Source of the DNA: Bacteroidales bacterium
GTDB taxonomy: Bacteria; Bacteroidota; Bacteroidia; Bacteroidales; Paludibacteraceae
DNA length: 64,000 bases
Assembly: GCA_015061115.1 (NCBI GenBank)
Contig: SUXE01000008.1
Location: 2,098 to 66,097 of the forward strand
Reading direction: 5' to 3'
In this document: one piece after another, positions 1-8,883 of the stretch
Layout: each line of letters begins with the position of its first letter
How positions within the stretch are numbered: position 1 is the stretch's first letter
Position numbers and translations under genes: made by a program
Notes under the pieces: model-generated
What the model was told of the DNA's origin: nothing
The model's input: the letters and a program-made list of their open reading frames with translations, nothing else
Databases searched by the model: none

Positions 1-93
1 ATCAATCGTCAATCATCAATCGTCAATCATCAATCGTCAATCATCAATCGTCAATCATCAATCGTCAATCATCAATCGTCAATCATCAATCAT
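1..93. repeat. 14-bp tandem repeat (ATCAATCGTCAATC)
   Basis: Six perfect copies of a 14-bp unit run from base 1 to 84, followed by a degenerate remnant to about 93. The array reaches the left edge of the window, so its true length is unknown. The stop codon and the last residues of the nucleosidase gene on the minus strand lie inside it. Confidence 0.95.
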
Positions 94-999
94 CATTATG
101 ATTTCTTTCCCTACCTTAAAAAGATTCTTCATTGCGGTCTCAAAGATGTCTGCTCCTTCCTCATTTCCCTCTTCGAGCATATTGTCTTCAAAGCAATTGT
201 TGCTCCAGAGTTTTTCTGGGGTCGCTCCGTTCATGTAGCAGTCGAGATTGACTGAAACACGGATGGAGATGAGTTTTTCTATCAGCCCGAATCTCTCTAA
301 CACTCGTGCCACAGCAATGTCTTCCATGTCCGACACTAAATATTCGTCGGGACATCCGTAGTATTTGTTAATCTGTTTTGCGATTTTATGCCCGTCGTCT
401 CCCTTCCAATAATTGTCTGAAGTGATGAATGTTCCTTTCAATACGATAGGGTAGACGCGGGTGTCAGCAGCCACATTCTGTTTCATGAATGCGACTGTCT
501 TCTCTGTCGTTTCTAGAGGTATGTTTTTGATCTGCTCGTAGACGGTGCTAATTCTTTCCGCATTTAGTTTTACACATCCATATTGGCATAAACCGCTGTC
601 TGGAAACCATGTGAGGTTGCCATCAGATCCGATCACCTGATGTCCCAGATCGTAGTCGGCAAAGGCACTGGCAAGCACTACGTCGCCCATTGTCGTCCGC
701 TCATAGTTGGTGCCTGCACAGCCTACAGACAGAGTATGCATCTTGCTGCAATCCAATCTAGGGTCGGTGAGTATCGCCATCAAAGTGGCGGTTGTATTCA
801 CTTTGCCTGCATGCGTAAGTGTGAGAGCAATTCCGTCTTTTACATATAATTTTTCGCCAGGAAAGAGTCCCGTCAACTCATATTCTGTGCCTCCTTCCAC
901 ATATTCTTTATAGAACAGCTCTCCCTCTCCGCAAATACCATTGCCGAGTGGACCGATGTCGAATTTTGGAAGTATAAGAAGTTTGATGGGGACTCTCAT
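79..999 (-). CDS. Nucleoside phosphorylase-fold protein, probable partner of LuxS
   Basis: The 306-residue protein has nucleoside phosphorylase / nucleosidase features: a small-residue substrate-binding segment (THAGKVNTTATL, near residue 62), a GCAGTNY turn near residue 93 and an SDMEDIAVARV segment near residue 225, which resembles the Met-Glu ribose-binding region of MTA/SAH nucleosidases. It has no signal peptide. Overall it recalls the longer 'purine nucleoside permease' (NUP) branch more than the usual ~230-residue Pfs. It starts 11 bases after luxS on the same strand, so the two are probably one operon. That suggests it cleaves S-adenosylhomocysteine to S-ribosylhomocysteine for LuxS. 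The last residues (MMIDD) and stop are encoded by the tandem repeat. The fold is likely; the substrate is inferred from context. Confidence 0.75.
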   Translation of the reverse strand: MRVPIKLLILPKFDIGPLGNGICGEGELFYKEYVEGGTEYELTGLFPGEKLYVKDGIALTLTHAGKVNTTATLMAILTDPRLDCSKMHTLSVGCAGTNYERTTMGDVVLASAFADYDLGHQVIGSDGNLTWFPDSGLCQYGCVKLNAERISTVYEQIKNIPLETTEKTVAFMKQNVAADTRVYPIVLKGTFITSDNYWKGDDGHKIAKQINKYYGCPDEYLVSDMEDIAVARVLERFGLIEKLISIRVSVNLDCYMNGATPEKLWSNNCFEDNMLEEGNEEGADIFETAMKNLFKVGKEIIMMIDD

Positions 1000-1010
1000 A
1001 TAGATATATT

Positions 1011-1523
1011 TTATGCGTCGTGGAATGCTTTTCCGTTGACGTCTTGTCTTTCCAACAGTTTGTATTCGCAGCAGAAATCATTTTTCAATCTGCCGATATA
1101 TCTTTTCGCTTCCCATTTTGCCATTGGCAGATCGTGAAGAAGATAGTTTCCGCAAGCGTCAGGAGTTGTGCCTGGCACGACGTCGTTGAAATCAACAACA
1201 AACTGCATTGCGTCGATCATAAGCTGACGGATCACCTGGCAGTCGTAGGTTCCCTTCACAATCAGATAATTGCCGGTCAAGCAACCCATAGGTCCCCAAT
1301 AGATGATATTCTGCTTCCATCCATCAAGATTACGCAAGTATGTGGCGACAAGATGCTCGATAGTGTGGATAGCGGCAGGAGCGATGGCAGGCTCTTGGTT
1401 TGGAGCTGTCATGCGGATATCATAAGTGGTGAAAACTACGTTGTCGGAGAAATCCTGACGTGAAATATATATTCCTGGTTTTAGACCAGTGTGATCTACT
1501 TGAAATGAAGGTATTACTTCCAT
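1011..1523 (-). CDS. luxS: S-ribosylhomocysteine lyase LuxS
   Basis: This 170-residue cytoplasmic metalloenzyme splits S-ribosylhomocysteine into homocysteine and DPD, the AI-2 precursor. The metal-site motif HTIEH (H53, E56, H57) and the third metal ligand C124 in ACGNY are present, as is C81 in GPMGC, the position of the catalytic cysteine in the family. Length and motif spacing fit ordinary LuxS. It is the first gene of a minus-strand pair whose second gene is a nucleoside phosphorylase-type protein. A -7 box lies about 30 bases upstream of the start. No residue appears to be missing. Confidence 0.97.
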   Translation of the reverse strand: MEVIPSFQVDHTGLKPGIYISRQDFSDNVVFTTYDIRMTAPNQEPAIAPAAIHTIEHLVATYLRNLDGWKQNIIYWGPMGCLTGNYLIVKGTYDCQVIRQLMIDAMQFVVDFNDVVPGTTPDACGNYLLHDLPMAKWEAKRYIGRLKNDFCCEYKLLERQDVNGKAFHDA

Positions 1524-1551
1524 ATTTTTTCCTATGTTTGAATTTATGATA

Positions 1552-1559
1552 CAAAGATA
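1552..1559 (-). promoter_or_regulatory. -7 promoter box of luxS operon
   Basis: The minus strand reads TATCTTTG, a match to the Bacteroidota TAnnTTTG box, 28 bases upstream of the luxS start. No well-spaced -33 box is evident. Confidence 0.6.
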
Positions 1560-1675
1560 CTTATAATAGTGTAAACAACCGACAAAAATCTAAAATCAGA
1601 ATTATCTTCTATGACTAAAGGTTGGCATATGTGTTTTTTCTGCAACCTTTGAAATGGATGGGGTGAGGTAGAAAC

Positions 1676-1706
1676 AAAAAAAAGGTTGCACCTTTTGGGT
1701 GCAACC
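1676..1706 (-). terminator. Intrinsic terminator of gap
   Basis: A hairpin with arms GGTTGCACC and GGTGCAACC around a short loop is followed on the minus strand by eight T residues. It lies 25 bases beyond the gap stop codon. Confidence 0.9.
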
Positions 1707-1731
1707 AATTTTTTTACGGTTTTGTCTCAAA

Positions 1732-2760
1732 TTACTTGATCTCTGCGAAGTACTTGATTGTACGAACCATCTGAGAAGTGTATGAGTTCTCATTGTCGTA
1801 CCAAGAAACAACCTGTACCTGGTATGTATCGTCGCTGATCTTAGAAACCATAGTCTGAGTTGCATCGAACAATGAACCGAACTTCATACCGATGATGTCT
1901 GAAGAAACGATTTCATCCTCAGTGTAACCGAAAGACTCGTTAGAAGCAGCCTTCATAGCAGCGTTGATACCCTCCTTAGTGATATCCTTACCCTTAACAA
2001 CAGCAACTAGGATAGTTGTAGAACCTGTTGGAGTTGGGATACGCTGTGCAGAACCGATAAGCTTACCGTTCAACTCAGGAATTACAAGACCGATAGCCTT
2101 AGCAGCACCTGTTGAGTTAGGAACGATGTTCTGAGCACCAGCACGAGAACGACGAAGGTCACCCTTACGCTGAGGACCGTCAAGAATCATCTGGTCACCT
2201 GTGTAAGCGTGGATTGTGCTCATGATACCGCTCTGGATAGCAGCGTACTTGTTAAGAGCGTCTGCCATAGGAGCAAGACAGTTAGTAGTACAAGAAGCAG
2301 CTGAGATAACTGTATCAGAAGCCTTTAGAGTCTTGTGGTTAGTGTTGAATACGATTGTAGGAAGATCGTTACCTGCAGGAGCAGAGATAACTACCTTCTT
2401 TGCACCAGCTGTAAGGTGAGCAGAAGCCTTCTCCTTTGAAGTGTAGAAACCTGTACACTCAAGAACTACGTCTACTCCGTACTTAGCCCATGGGCACTCA
2501 GCAGCGTTAGCGCAAGCAGAGATCTTGATCTCCTTACCGTCAACGATGATTGAATCCTCAGTAGCAGAAACTGTGTGCTTACCCTCACCGAACTTGCCAG
2601 CGAAACCACCCTGTGCAGTATCATACTTCAAAAGGTGAGCCAACATCTTTGGAGAAGTCAAATCGTTGATTGCAACTACTTCGTAACCATCTGCCTCAAA
2701 CATCTGACGGAATGCAAGGCGTCCAATACGGCCAAAACCGTTAATAGCAACTTTTACCAT
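1732..2760 (-). CDS. gap: Type I glyceraldehyde-3-phosphate dehydrogenase
   Basis: The 342-residue glycolytic enzyme converts glyceraldehyde-3-phosphate, NAD+ and phosphate to 1,3-bisphosphoglycerate. The N-terminal NAD-binding motif INGFGRIGR and the catalytic-cysteine motif SCTTNCLAP are intact, and the C-terminal catalytic domain ends with the usual SWYDNE segment. Length is normal. Two tiny lipoprotein genes lie upstream on the same strand, 54 bases away, and a strong terminator follows. Codon use is strongly biased, as expected of a highly expressed gene. Confidence 0.98.
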   Translation of the reverse strand: MVKVAINGFGRIGRLAFRQMFEADGYEVVAINDLTSPKMLAHLLKYDTAQGGFAGKFGEGKHTVSATEDSIIVDGKEIKISACANAAECPWAKYGVDVVLECTGFYTSKEKASAHLTAGAKKVVISAPAGNDLPTIVFNTNHKTLKASDTVISAASCTTNCLAPMADALNKYAAIQSGIMSTIHAYTGDQMILDGPQRKGDLRRSRAGAQNIVPNSTGAAKAIGLVIPELNGKLIGSAQRIPTPTGSTTILVAVVKGKDITKEGINAAMKAASNESFGYTEDEIVSSDIIGMKFGSLFDATQTMVSKISDDTYQVQVVSWYDNENSYTSQMVRTIKYFAEIK

Positions 2761-2814
2761 TGTTTATTAAAATTAAAAAAATGTTTTTTTATTTCTTGTT
2801 TTTCAATCTCAACT

Positions 2815-2949
2815 TCATGCCCTATCTGACTCAGATGTCTCCATCTGATCTCCATAAGGATCTCCATGACAACCGCATCCAGATTTGCATCCGGATAATA
2901 ACGTAAACGTCATCGCTGCCACGAATAGCGCAATAATTGTTTTTTTCAT
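2815..2949 (-). CDS. Small cysteine-rich lipoprotein (44 aa)
   Basis: This 44-residue ORF starts MKKTIIALF, has one hydrophobic stretch and a lipobox LLSGC with lipidated Cys near residue 21, leaving a mature peptide of about 24 residues that contains two more cysteines (CGC) and an acidic tail. It is transcribed toward gap and follows a second tiny lipoprotein on the same strand. Very small lipoproteins like this are common and usually unannotated in Bacteroidales. No function can be read from it. Confidence 0.65.
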   Translation of the reverse strand: MKKTIIALFVAAMTFTLLSGCKSGCGCHGDPYGDQMETSESDRA

Positions 2950-2975
2950 TAGTTGAGGTTCTTGGTCGAAATCAA

Positions 2976-3098
2976 TCAAGCGTTCTGCTCAACTTCTGCA
3001 TTCTCTACTTCACCATATCCAGGACAAGTCTGTGTCTTGCACGACTCAAGAAATAATGCTACTGCGAATGCAGCCAAAATTAACTTAATAGCTTTCAT
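2976..3098 (-). CDS. Small lipoprotein (40 aa)
   Basis: A 40-residue ORF starts MKAIKLILAAF and carries a lipobox FLESC. The mature part, beginning CKTQTCPGYGE, is acidic and short. It lies 26 bases upstream of the other tiny lipoprotein on the same strand, and a TAATTTTG box sits about 55 bases upstream of its start, so the two are probably co-transcribed, perhaps with gap. Function is unknown. Confidence 0.65.
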   Translation of the reverse strand: MKAIKLILAAFAVALFLESCKTQTCPGYGEVENAEVEQNA

Positions 3099-3151
3099 AT
3101 AATTAAAATTTATCGTTATTGCAGCAAGTTTATTCTTGCCTAACTCGTGAG

Positions 3152-3159
3152 CAAAATTA
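3152..3159 (-). promoter_or_regulatory. Possible -7 box for the small lipoproteins
   Basis: The minus strand reads TAATTTTG, matching TAnnTTTG, upstream of the 40-aa lipoprotein. No convincing -33 box was found. The rest of 3160-3300 is AT-rich and holds nothing recognisable. Confidence 0.4.
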
Positions 3160-3303
3160 CTAATTTTCTACATATAATGTCATTATTATTAAAAAAAATG
3201 TGCCTAAGTTTTCAACATTTTAGATTTGATTCCTACAAATTGTCAAATCTGGCATGACAATATGACATTTTGTAATATTATCCTAAATGGACAGCTTTTT
3301 ATG

Positions 3304-3355
3304 ATTTGATGATGTTGTCTTCTTTCCGATGACAACATGCTTTTGTCAATCAAAT
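3304..3355. other. Nested inverted repeat
   Basis: Arms ATGTTGTC (3312-3319) and GACAACAT (3331-3338) form a perfect 8-bp stem, enclosed by ATTTGAT (3304-3310) and ATCAAAT (3349-3355). It lies beyond the amt terminator and has no T-tract, so it is not an obvious terminator. It could be an operator or an RNA fold. Confidence 0.4.
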
Positions 3356-3384
3356 CTTCATATGTTGTCCCTTTTTTATATTGC

Positions 3385-3411
3385 AAAAAAGCGTTGCTTC
3401 CCAGCAACGCT
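3385..3411 (-). terminator. Intrinsic terminator of amt
   Basis: The minus strand reads AGCGTTGC, a 6-base loop, GCAACGCT and a run of six T residues, 28 bases after the amt stop codon. Confidence 0.9.
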
Positions 3412-3438
3412 TTCTGTGAACATTTTAGAAAAAGATTA

Positions 3439-4887
3439 TTAGTTGTAAGCACTTTCTCCGTGCTCATATACGTCAAGTCCTTCCTCTTCAATTCTCTTCT
3501 CAACTCTCAATCCGTGGATCTTGTTCAAGCTGAAGAAGATAATGAATCCCATTGCTGCAGCCCACAATCCGATTACGACTGCACCTGTCAACTGTACTAG
3601 GAGCATTCCTGTGCCTCCACCGTAGCACAAACCTCCGTCTACTGCAAGCAATCCTGTTAGAATTGTTCCTGTGAATCCACAGACTCCGTGCACTGAACTT
3701 GCACCTACTGGGTCGTCAATTTTAAGTTTGTGCTCGATAAACTCAACTGAGAAGATCATCAATGTGCCACAGATCAAACCGATGATCGCTGCTCCTACTG
3801 GTGATACAGCGTCACATCCTGCTGTGATACCAACCAATCCTGCCAATATACCGTTGAGTGTGAATGACAATGATGGCTTCTTATATCTGATCCATGAGAT
3901 GAACAATGCTGCAAGTCCTCCGATCGCTGCTGCGATGTTTGTGTTGACGAATACTAGTGTAGACGCTGTTGCATCCTCAACTGATGCGATTGCCAACTGT
4001 GAACATGGGTTGAATCCGAACCATCCCATCCATAGGATGAATACTCCAAGAGCTGCGATTGTCAAGTTGTGACCTGGAATGGCGTGTGCCTTACCGTCTT
4101 TGCTGAACTTTCCGATACGTGGACCAAGGATCCATGCTCCTACCAATGCCATCCATCCTCCGACTGAGTGTACGATTGTACTTCCTGCGAAATCGTGGAA
4201 TCCTCCTGTGTATGAGCCGATCTCAAGTGTTGACAACCAGCCACCTCCCCATGTCCAGTGTCCGCTGATAGGGTAGACAATCGCTGAAATCAATACTGAG
4301 TAGATCATATACATATAGAATTTAGTACGCTCTGCCATAGCTCCTGATACGATTGTCGCTGCAGTCGCACAGAACACTGTTTGGAAGATCAAGAATGCAT
4401 AGTTAGGAATGCCCATCTCACTCATACAGTCTTTGAAATCTATGTCGAATAGGTTTGGTGTTCCTGCGAAACTACCGACTCCAAACATGACTCCGTAACC
4501 TAATGCCCAGAATAGTAATGTTCCTGCCATGAAGTCGAAGAAGTTCTTCATCAAGATGTTGGCTGTATTTTTGCTTCTTGTAAATCCTGCCTCGACGAGG
4601 GAGAATCCTGGCTGCATGAAGAATACCAACATGGCTCCCAATGCCACCCAAAGTGTATTCAAACCGACTGCGATTGGGTCGACTGGAGAGGATTCCTCTG
4701 CTGGTGCGGCTACCGTCGCCTCTGCTACTGCTTCCACTGCCTCACTTGTAGCTTCCGCTACTGCACTTGCGGCTTCCGTGGCTATTGAATCTTGTGCTGT
4801 TGCCGGCATGATAAAGGCTCCAGCTAAAAATATTAGGAGTGCTACGAGAAATTTCAAACCTCTCGTGCTATGAATTCTGCTTTTCAT
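3439..4887 (-). CDS. amt: Ammonium transporter (Amt/MEP family)
   Basis: The 482-residue inner-membrane protein conducts ammonium. An N-terminal signal-like hydrophobic segment is followed by an unusual Ala/Glu/Val-rich extension (about residues 32-70) before the conserved Amt core, which begins near 'FFMQPGFSLVEAGF' and has eleven or so membrane helices. The core contains Amt signatures such as GHWTWGGGWLS, DFAGSTIVHSVGG and GASSVHGVCG. The C-terminal tail ends with an acidic cytoplasmic segment. It is the last gene of a porin-like / PII / Amt operon, so its gating by PII is expected. The low-complexity extension is presumably periplasmic. Confidence 0.96.
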   Translation of the reverse strand: MKSRIHSTRGLKFLVALLIFLAGAFIMPATAQDSIATEAASAVAEATSEAVEAVAEATVAAPAEESSPVDPIAVGLNTLWVALGAMLVFFMQPGFSLVEAGFTRSKNTANILMKNFFDFMAGTLLFWALGYGVMFGVGSFAGTPNLFDIDFKDCMSEMGIPNYAFLIFQTVFCATAATIVSGAMAERTKFYMYMIYSVLISAIVYPISGHWTWGGGWLSTLEIGSYTGGFHDFAGSTIVHSVGGWMALVGAWILGPRIGKFSKDGKAHAIPGHNLTIAALGVFILWMGWFGFNPCSQLAIASVEDATASTLVFVNTNIAAAIGGLAALFISWIRYKKPSLSFTLNGILAGLVGITAGCDAVSPVGAAIIGLICGTLMIFSVEFIEHKLKIDDPVGASSVHGVCGFTGTILTGLLAVDGGLCYGGGTGMLLVQLTGAVVIGLWAAAMGFIIFFSLNKIHGLRVEKRIEEEGLDVYEHGESAYN

Positions 4888-4981
4888 ATTCGTTTCGTTT
4901 TAATGTGACTTTTGAAATTTATAAACGTAGACTGACGCCTGATAAATCCGAAATCAAAGACGCTCTACAGTAGAATGATGT

Positions 4982-5338
4982 TTAATTTTCTTGCTCTGCG
5001 TTGTATAGAGCGATGTCTCCTCTTTCCCCAGTACGGATACGGATTGAATCCTCCACTGGAATGATAAAAATTCGTCCATCTCCTATCTCTCCAGTCTGCG
5101 CTGCTTTAAGCACAGCCTCCACTGTTTTCTCTACGTTCTTGTCTCTTACGATCACCGAAACCAATGTACGTTCGATGCAACTTGTATCGTATACTACGCC
5201 ACGGTAGATTCTGCCCTGACGGCTCTTTCCAATACCACGTACATCATAGTATGAGAACCATTCGATTCCAGCCTCAAGCAAAGCGTCGCGAACCTCGTCG
5301 AACTTTGTCTTTCTGATGATTGCTTCAATCTTTTTCAT
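4982..5338 (-). CDS. glnB: Nitrogen regulatory protein PII
   Basis: This 118-residue signalling protein starts at MKKIEAIIRK. A longer reading frame extends 14 codons upstream, but the internal ATG gives the family's standard N-terminus. The T-loop segment contains YRGVVYD, whose second tyrosine lies where the uridylylated Tyr51 of GlnB/GlnK is found, and the B-loop and C-terminal segment (TGEIGDGRIFI) are intact. PII binds 2-oxoglutarate and ATP/ADP and docks on Amt. Its place between the porin-like gene and amt indicates a nitrogen-uptake operon, so a GlnK role is likely. Confidence 0.96.
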   Translation of the reverse strand: MKKIEAIIRKTKFDEVRDALLEAGIEWFSYYDVRGIGKSRQGRIYRGVVYDTSCIERTLVSVIVRDKNVEKTVEAVLKAAQTGEIGDGRIFIIPVEDSIRIRTGERGDIALYNAEQEN

Positions 5339-5450
5339 ATTATATTCTCGTTTTATGTTTTTATTATGGACGAGACACATTGCGTCCTCATTGTGGACGG
5401 ACGCGGTGTGTCACGTCGTTTCAATACAATTGGGCCTATATTTTGACTCT

Positions 5451-6188
5451 TTAGAAAGACATTCCTACTACAAAGTGAGTCCTTTCTTCTCTTGGGTTTA
5501 GGATCATCTGAGCGAATAGAGGCAATTTGAACTTGTCTGTGATCTCGATGTCCTTGCTCGCCTTCACTCCAATGTTGATCACTCCGAATTTTTCCACGCC
5601 GTAGAATGCTGACTCATTGACACAAGCGCCGAGTGCAAACTCCCAGTTCACAAATGAACTTTCTACTGGATAACCTAATTCGATGTATGTTGAGAATGCC
5701 TCTTTCTCTTCACCTTTATCGTTGATCTTCTTGTCGTTCAAGAAGTTGATGTTAGCAGAAATAGTCAATGCGAATTTGTCGCAACATTCTCCGAAATCCC
5801 AACCAAGGTTTGCCTCAAGCACGTGAGAATTGTCGGCGAAATAACTGTGGTCGTCCCAGGATGGAGTGCAGAAATAATCTGTGACTCCGATTGAGAATGC
5901 TTTCGCTTGTACTGACGCGTAGAAATCCACTTCTCTTGTCTCTTCATCTTTGAATGAAGCGGAACCCCAAGAACCTAGAGTGAAATTTCCTGCAGTCATC
6001 TCAATACCAGGCTGTACGGCAAAACTGCTCTGGTACATACCTCTCCATACATAAGAGCTCACTACATCAGCATTGACGCTGAACTCAACTTTCTTTGCTT
6101 CCTTCACTTCTGCTGTTTCTTCTGCGAAACAAATGCCTGATGTCATAATGCTCATCAAGGCTGCAGTCATAATCTTCAACACTTTCAT
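5451..6188 (-). CDS. TorF-like outer-membrane protein in the nitrogen operon
   Basis: The 245-residue protein has a signal peptide (MKVLKIMTAALMSIMTSG..., cleavage near residue 22) and alternating hydrophobic/polar strands that end in phenylalanine (VVGMSF), typical of a beta-barrel. The early segment SSYVWRGMYQSS and the following QPGIE match the TIGR02001/TorF type of putative porin, which I recall next to ammonium transporters. It is the first gene of the porin / PII / Amt operon. A role in bringing nitrogen compounds across the outer membrane is inferred from context only. Confidence 0.75.
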   Translation of the reverse strand: MKVLKIMTAALMSIMTSGICFAEETAEVKEAKKVEFSVNADVVSSYVWRGMYQSSFAVQPGIEMTAGNFTLGSWGSASFKDEETREVDFYASVQAKAFSIGVTDYFCTPSWDDHSYFADNSHVLEANLGWDFGECCDKFALTISANINFLNDKKINDKGEEKEAFSTYIELGYPVESSFVNWEFALGACVNESAFYGVEKFGVINIGVKASKDIEITDKFKLPLFAQMILNPREERTHFVVGMSF

Positions 6189-6311
6189 AGTCCTTTTCGT
6201 TTTATGTGTTAATATCAGTTCGTTCGTTTGTAGTCTTAAGGGTAAAAATTTCAGTTCGTTTATATGCGTTTTATCTCGTTTTTATAATCAGTTTCCCTTT
6301 CGATTACATTG

Positions 6312-6321
6312 CAAAGGTATA
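6312..6321 (-). promoter_or_regulatory. -7 promoter box of the porin-PII-amt operon
   Basis: The minus strand reads TATACCTTTG, an excellent TAnnTTTG match, about 125 bases upstream of the porin gene, which implies a long leader. The rest of 6189-6750 is AT-rich and shows no gene. Confidence 0.6.
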
Positions 6322-6763
6322 GCGAATTTATGCTCTGCGGTATAAATTTGTTCATTTTGTATACTATTTTTTATGACAAGTTGCATTTTGTAAGGTGTGG
6401 AGTACTGTGTTGTTACATTTTGAAAGATTTTTCAATGCACATGCTTATAAAATGAAAGTGGGTAGATTTGGGGTTGTTATGTTGCGTTTGGATGCTATAA
6501 TTGGAAAATAGTTTTTCTTTTGTCGGTATTTGTGCTGTAAGGTAGTGCAAAGTGTTATAGAATTGGCCTATTTTGTTGCTTTTTGAATATTACATATTTT
6601 GTTTTTGTAATTATAGTATAACAATATTTTTGAAATTGATTGAAAGGTATTGATTGTTGGTCAGATTTTAGTTTTGATGGATTTGTGATTTGATTAAACA
6701 TACAATTTATGGGATGTTGGGAAAAATAGTATATTACAATTATGTTAAAAGATTTATTTGTGG

Positions 6764-6792
6764 TTGCTTTTTAGATGAAAGTACTATCTTTG
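6764..6792 (+). promoter_or_regulatory. Promoter of the T9SS cargo gene
   Basis: TTG at 6764-6766 and TATCTTTG at 6785-6792 are separated by 18 bases. The predicted start of transcription falls near 6799, which rules out any upstream in-frame ATG and fixes the start codon at 6849. Confidence 0.7.
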
Positions 6793-6848
6793 CAAAACAA
6801 AACACTATTATTTATTATGTATCTATATTTACAAATAACAACAAGACA

Positions 6849-8645
6849 ATGAATGCTATAGCTAATAGACAACTTCTAATACTAACATTGATATGTTTTT
6901 GCTCTTTAAATATTTTTGGAGCATGTCCTTTTAGTAAATATACTGATGTTGTCACGGCTTGTACGGGTGACAATGATTTTGGTATAACATATTCAGCAGG
7001 AATATCCAAAGAAGAAGTTTCATTTTTTCCGTTGCGTCCGAATAAACGTACTGGTAAAGGGTATACCCATGGAATTGGTTGTCTGGATGAGACACATGCT
7101 CCTGCATGGTTTGCTATAAAGATAGACGAACCAGGAAATCTTCTTTTGAGTATATCTCATACAGGAGGAACAGATGTTGATTTTGCATGTTGGGGACCAT
7201 TTTCTGGAAGCTCAAAACAGGCTATGCTGGAAAATGTTTGTTCTAATTCAGATACTTATTTTGTTGACTATTTGGTGCCATCCATATCTAGTGAGATCGT
7301 AAATTCTTGTATAGAATCATCTGATGTTGAAATCGAAGAAGCAGAACGTCGTTCTAAGTCGGATCCGGATTTCGGATGCTTTTATGGGTATTATGATGCG
7401 TTCCCAATCGGACATATGGTTGATTGCAGTTTCTCGAAGCGAGTTTCTGAGTCCTGTTTTATTGAAAATGCCAAGACAGGGGACTGGTACATTATTCTTG
7501 TGACTAATTTTTCTTGTACTCCGGGAAATATATGTTTTAATAAGATCAGTGGTACCGCCACCACAGATTGCAGCGTGATTGTGGATGCAGGAAGCAATTC
7601 TCCTGTGTGTGAAGGTGAGGATATAAATTTGTATGTTAACAATTTGCCGGCTTATGCATCTTGTAAATGGAAAGGACCGAATGGCTTTGTTTCTGATGAG
7701 CCTACTCCTAAGATTTCGAATGCAAAAGACGCATATGCGGGAACTTATTATGCTCAAATCACCACTCATGATGGAATTAAATCGGATGAAATTCCGGTTA
7801 ATGTCCGCATAATTTCAAACACTCCAGTCGATACAACAATAAGAATAGTAGAGGGAGACAAGATGAAATTCAAGAATGTAGAGTTGTCGAAAGCTGGAGA
7901 TTATGAGGTGCCATTTAAATCTGGTCTGTGTACGAAAATATTTAATGTAAAGGTTGTGGTGGAGCCTTTGTTGCCTGCATATATAGAGCAGAATGGACCA
8001 ATTTGCGAAGGTGATTCTTTGTTTCTTTCGATTGGGGATGCTCCGACATCTGGCGTCACAGGATATATATGGAGCGGACCGAATGGCTTTCACTCAACAG
8101 CCGAATGTCCTGTTGTTCCGAAAATGAATCTGAACAAGGCTGGCGAATACTCTCTTAAAATAAAAAAGGATGGTTTGACTTATCCCGTCGCGCCGGTCAA
8201 TGTGACGGTGATTCCGAAGATCAAGGAGAAGGTGATTCAACGTATCCCGTTCGGAGAATCGTTTGAGTTTGCTGGTGAGATGATCTGCGACAGAGGCGTG
8301 TATACCGCTACTTTTGAATCGTATTATGGATGCGACAGCGTAGTGGAATTGTCTCTTATGCCTGATATGCCGACTCTTGAGCCTAATGATTTTATCACAC
8401 CGAATGGAGATGGCGAAAATGATTTTTGGAGTATAAAGAATATAGAGTATTATCCTGATGCTATGATCCGAATCTACGACAGGTTTGGAAAGAATGTGTA
8501 TGAGGCGACGCAATATTCGTCGGAAAATGCTTGGAATGGCAAAGACAAACATGGACGTGATCTACCTTCCACCGACTATTGGTATTTAATAGATGTGGAA
8601 TCGTCTGACCGTGTTTATTATGGTCATGTCACGCTGCTGAGATAG
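6849..8645 (+). CDS. Secreted multi-domain protein with T9SS type B sorting domain
   Basis: The 598-residue protein starts at MNAIANRQLL, giving a clean signal peptide ending near FGACPF. The frame is open further upstream but the promoter lies inside that extension. The N-terminal half has a Cys-rich domain that includes a long acidic segment. Two immunoglobulin/PKD-like repeats follow, each with a 'CEGD/E' start and a WxGPNGF motif (near 7660 and 8070). The C-terminal ~85 residues (FITPNGDGENDFW ... YYGHVTLL) form a gliding-motility-type (CHU_C) sorting domain, the signal for type IX secretion. The cargo is probably cell-surface or extracellular and adhesive; no enzyme motif is seen. It is monocistronic. 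Confidence 0.85.
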   Translation: MNAIANRQLLILTLICFCSLNIFGACPFSKYTDVVTACTGDNDFGITYSAGISKEEVSFFPLRPNKRTGKGYTHGIGCLDETHAPAWFAIKIDEPGNLLLSISHTGGTDVDFACWGPFSGSSKQAMLENVCSNSDTYFVDYLVPSISSEIVNSCIESSDVEIEEAERRSKSDPDFGCFYGYYDAFPIGHMVDCSFSKRVSESCFIENAKTGDWYIILVTNFSCTPGNICFNKISGTATTDCSVIVDAGSNSPVCEGEDINLYVNNLPAYASCKWKGPNGFVSDEPTPKISNAKDAYAGTYYAQITTHDGIKSDEIPVNVRIISNTPVDTTIRIVEGDKMKFKNVELSKAGDYEVPFKSGLCTKIFNVKVVVEPLLPAYIEQNGPICEGDSLFLSIGDAPTSGVTGYIWSGPNGFHSTAECPVVPKMNLNKAGEYSLKIKKDGLTYPVAPVNVTVIPKIKEKVIQRIPFGESFEFAGEMICDRGVYTATFESYYGCDSVVELSLMPDMPTLEPNDFITPNGDGENDFWSIKNIEYYPDAMIRIYDRFGKNVYEATQYSSENAWNGKDKHGRDLPSTDYWYLIDVESSDRVYYGHVTLLR

Positions 8646-8699
8646 TAGAGTGTTTGCCTCAGAATTGTGGACGAATCCCATGATTTAGACTATTGTTGT

Positions 8700-8726
8700 G
8701 TGCGATATGTGTATTCGCACAAATAT
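8700..8726 (+). terminator. Possible terminator after the T9SS type B gene
   Basis: GTGCGA and TCGCAC (8700-8705 and 8715-8720) form a stem with a 9-base loop, followed by an A/T-rich tract rather than a clean T-run. Confidence 0.4.
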
Positions 8727-8778
8727 ATTTTTATGTAAAAAACACTGAAAAAGATTCGTGTGGAATGTTTTTTAAACA

Positions 8779-8786
8779 TATCTTTG
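8779..8786 (+). promoter_or_regulatory. -7 promoter box of lipoprotein-protease pair 1
   Basis: TATCTTTG lies 97 bases upstream of the lipoprotein start. The paralogous pair 2 has the same octamer at 18679-18686, 108 bases upstream of its start, so the promoter layout is conserved between the two loci. Confidence 0.65.
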
Positions 8787-8883
8787 CGGCGTTTTTGATT
8801 TTTGCGAATGTTTAGTTAATGCGATATAATGCGATTCGGAAAAATGCGAAGATAAAATATATTGTTGGAAAAATATTTATCAG

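Noticed and set aside
640-913. Plus-strand ORFs inside the nucleosidase and luxS genes
   Set aside because: Antisense frames of strongly coding minus-strand genes.
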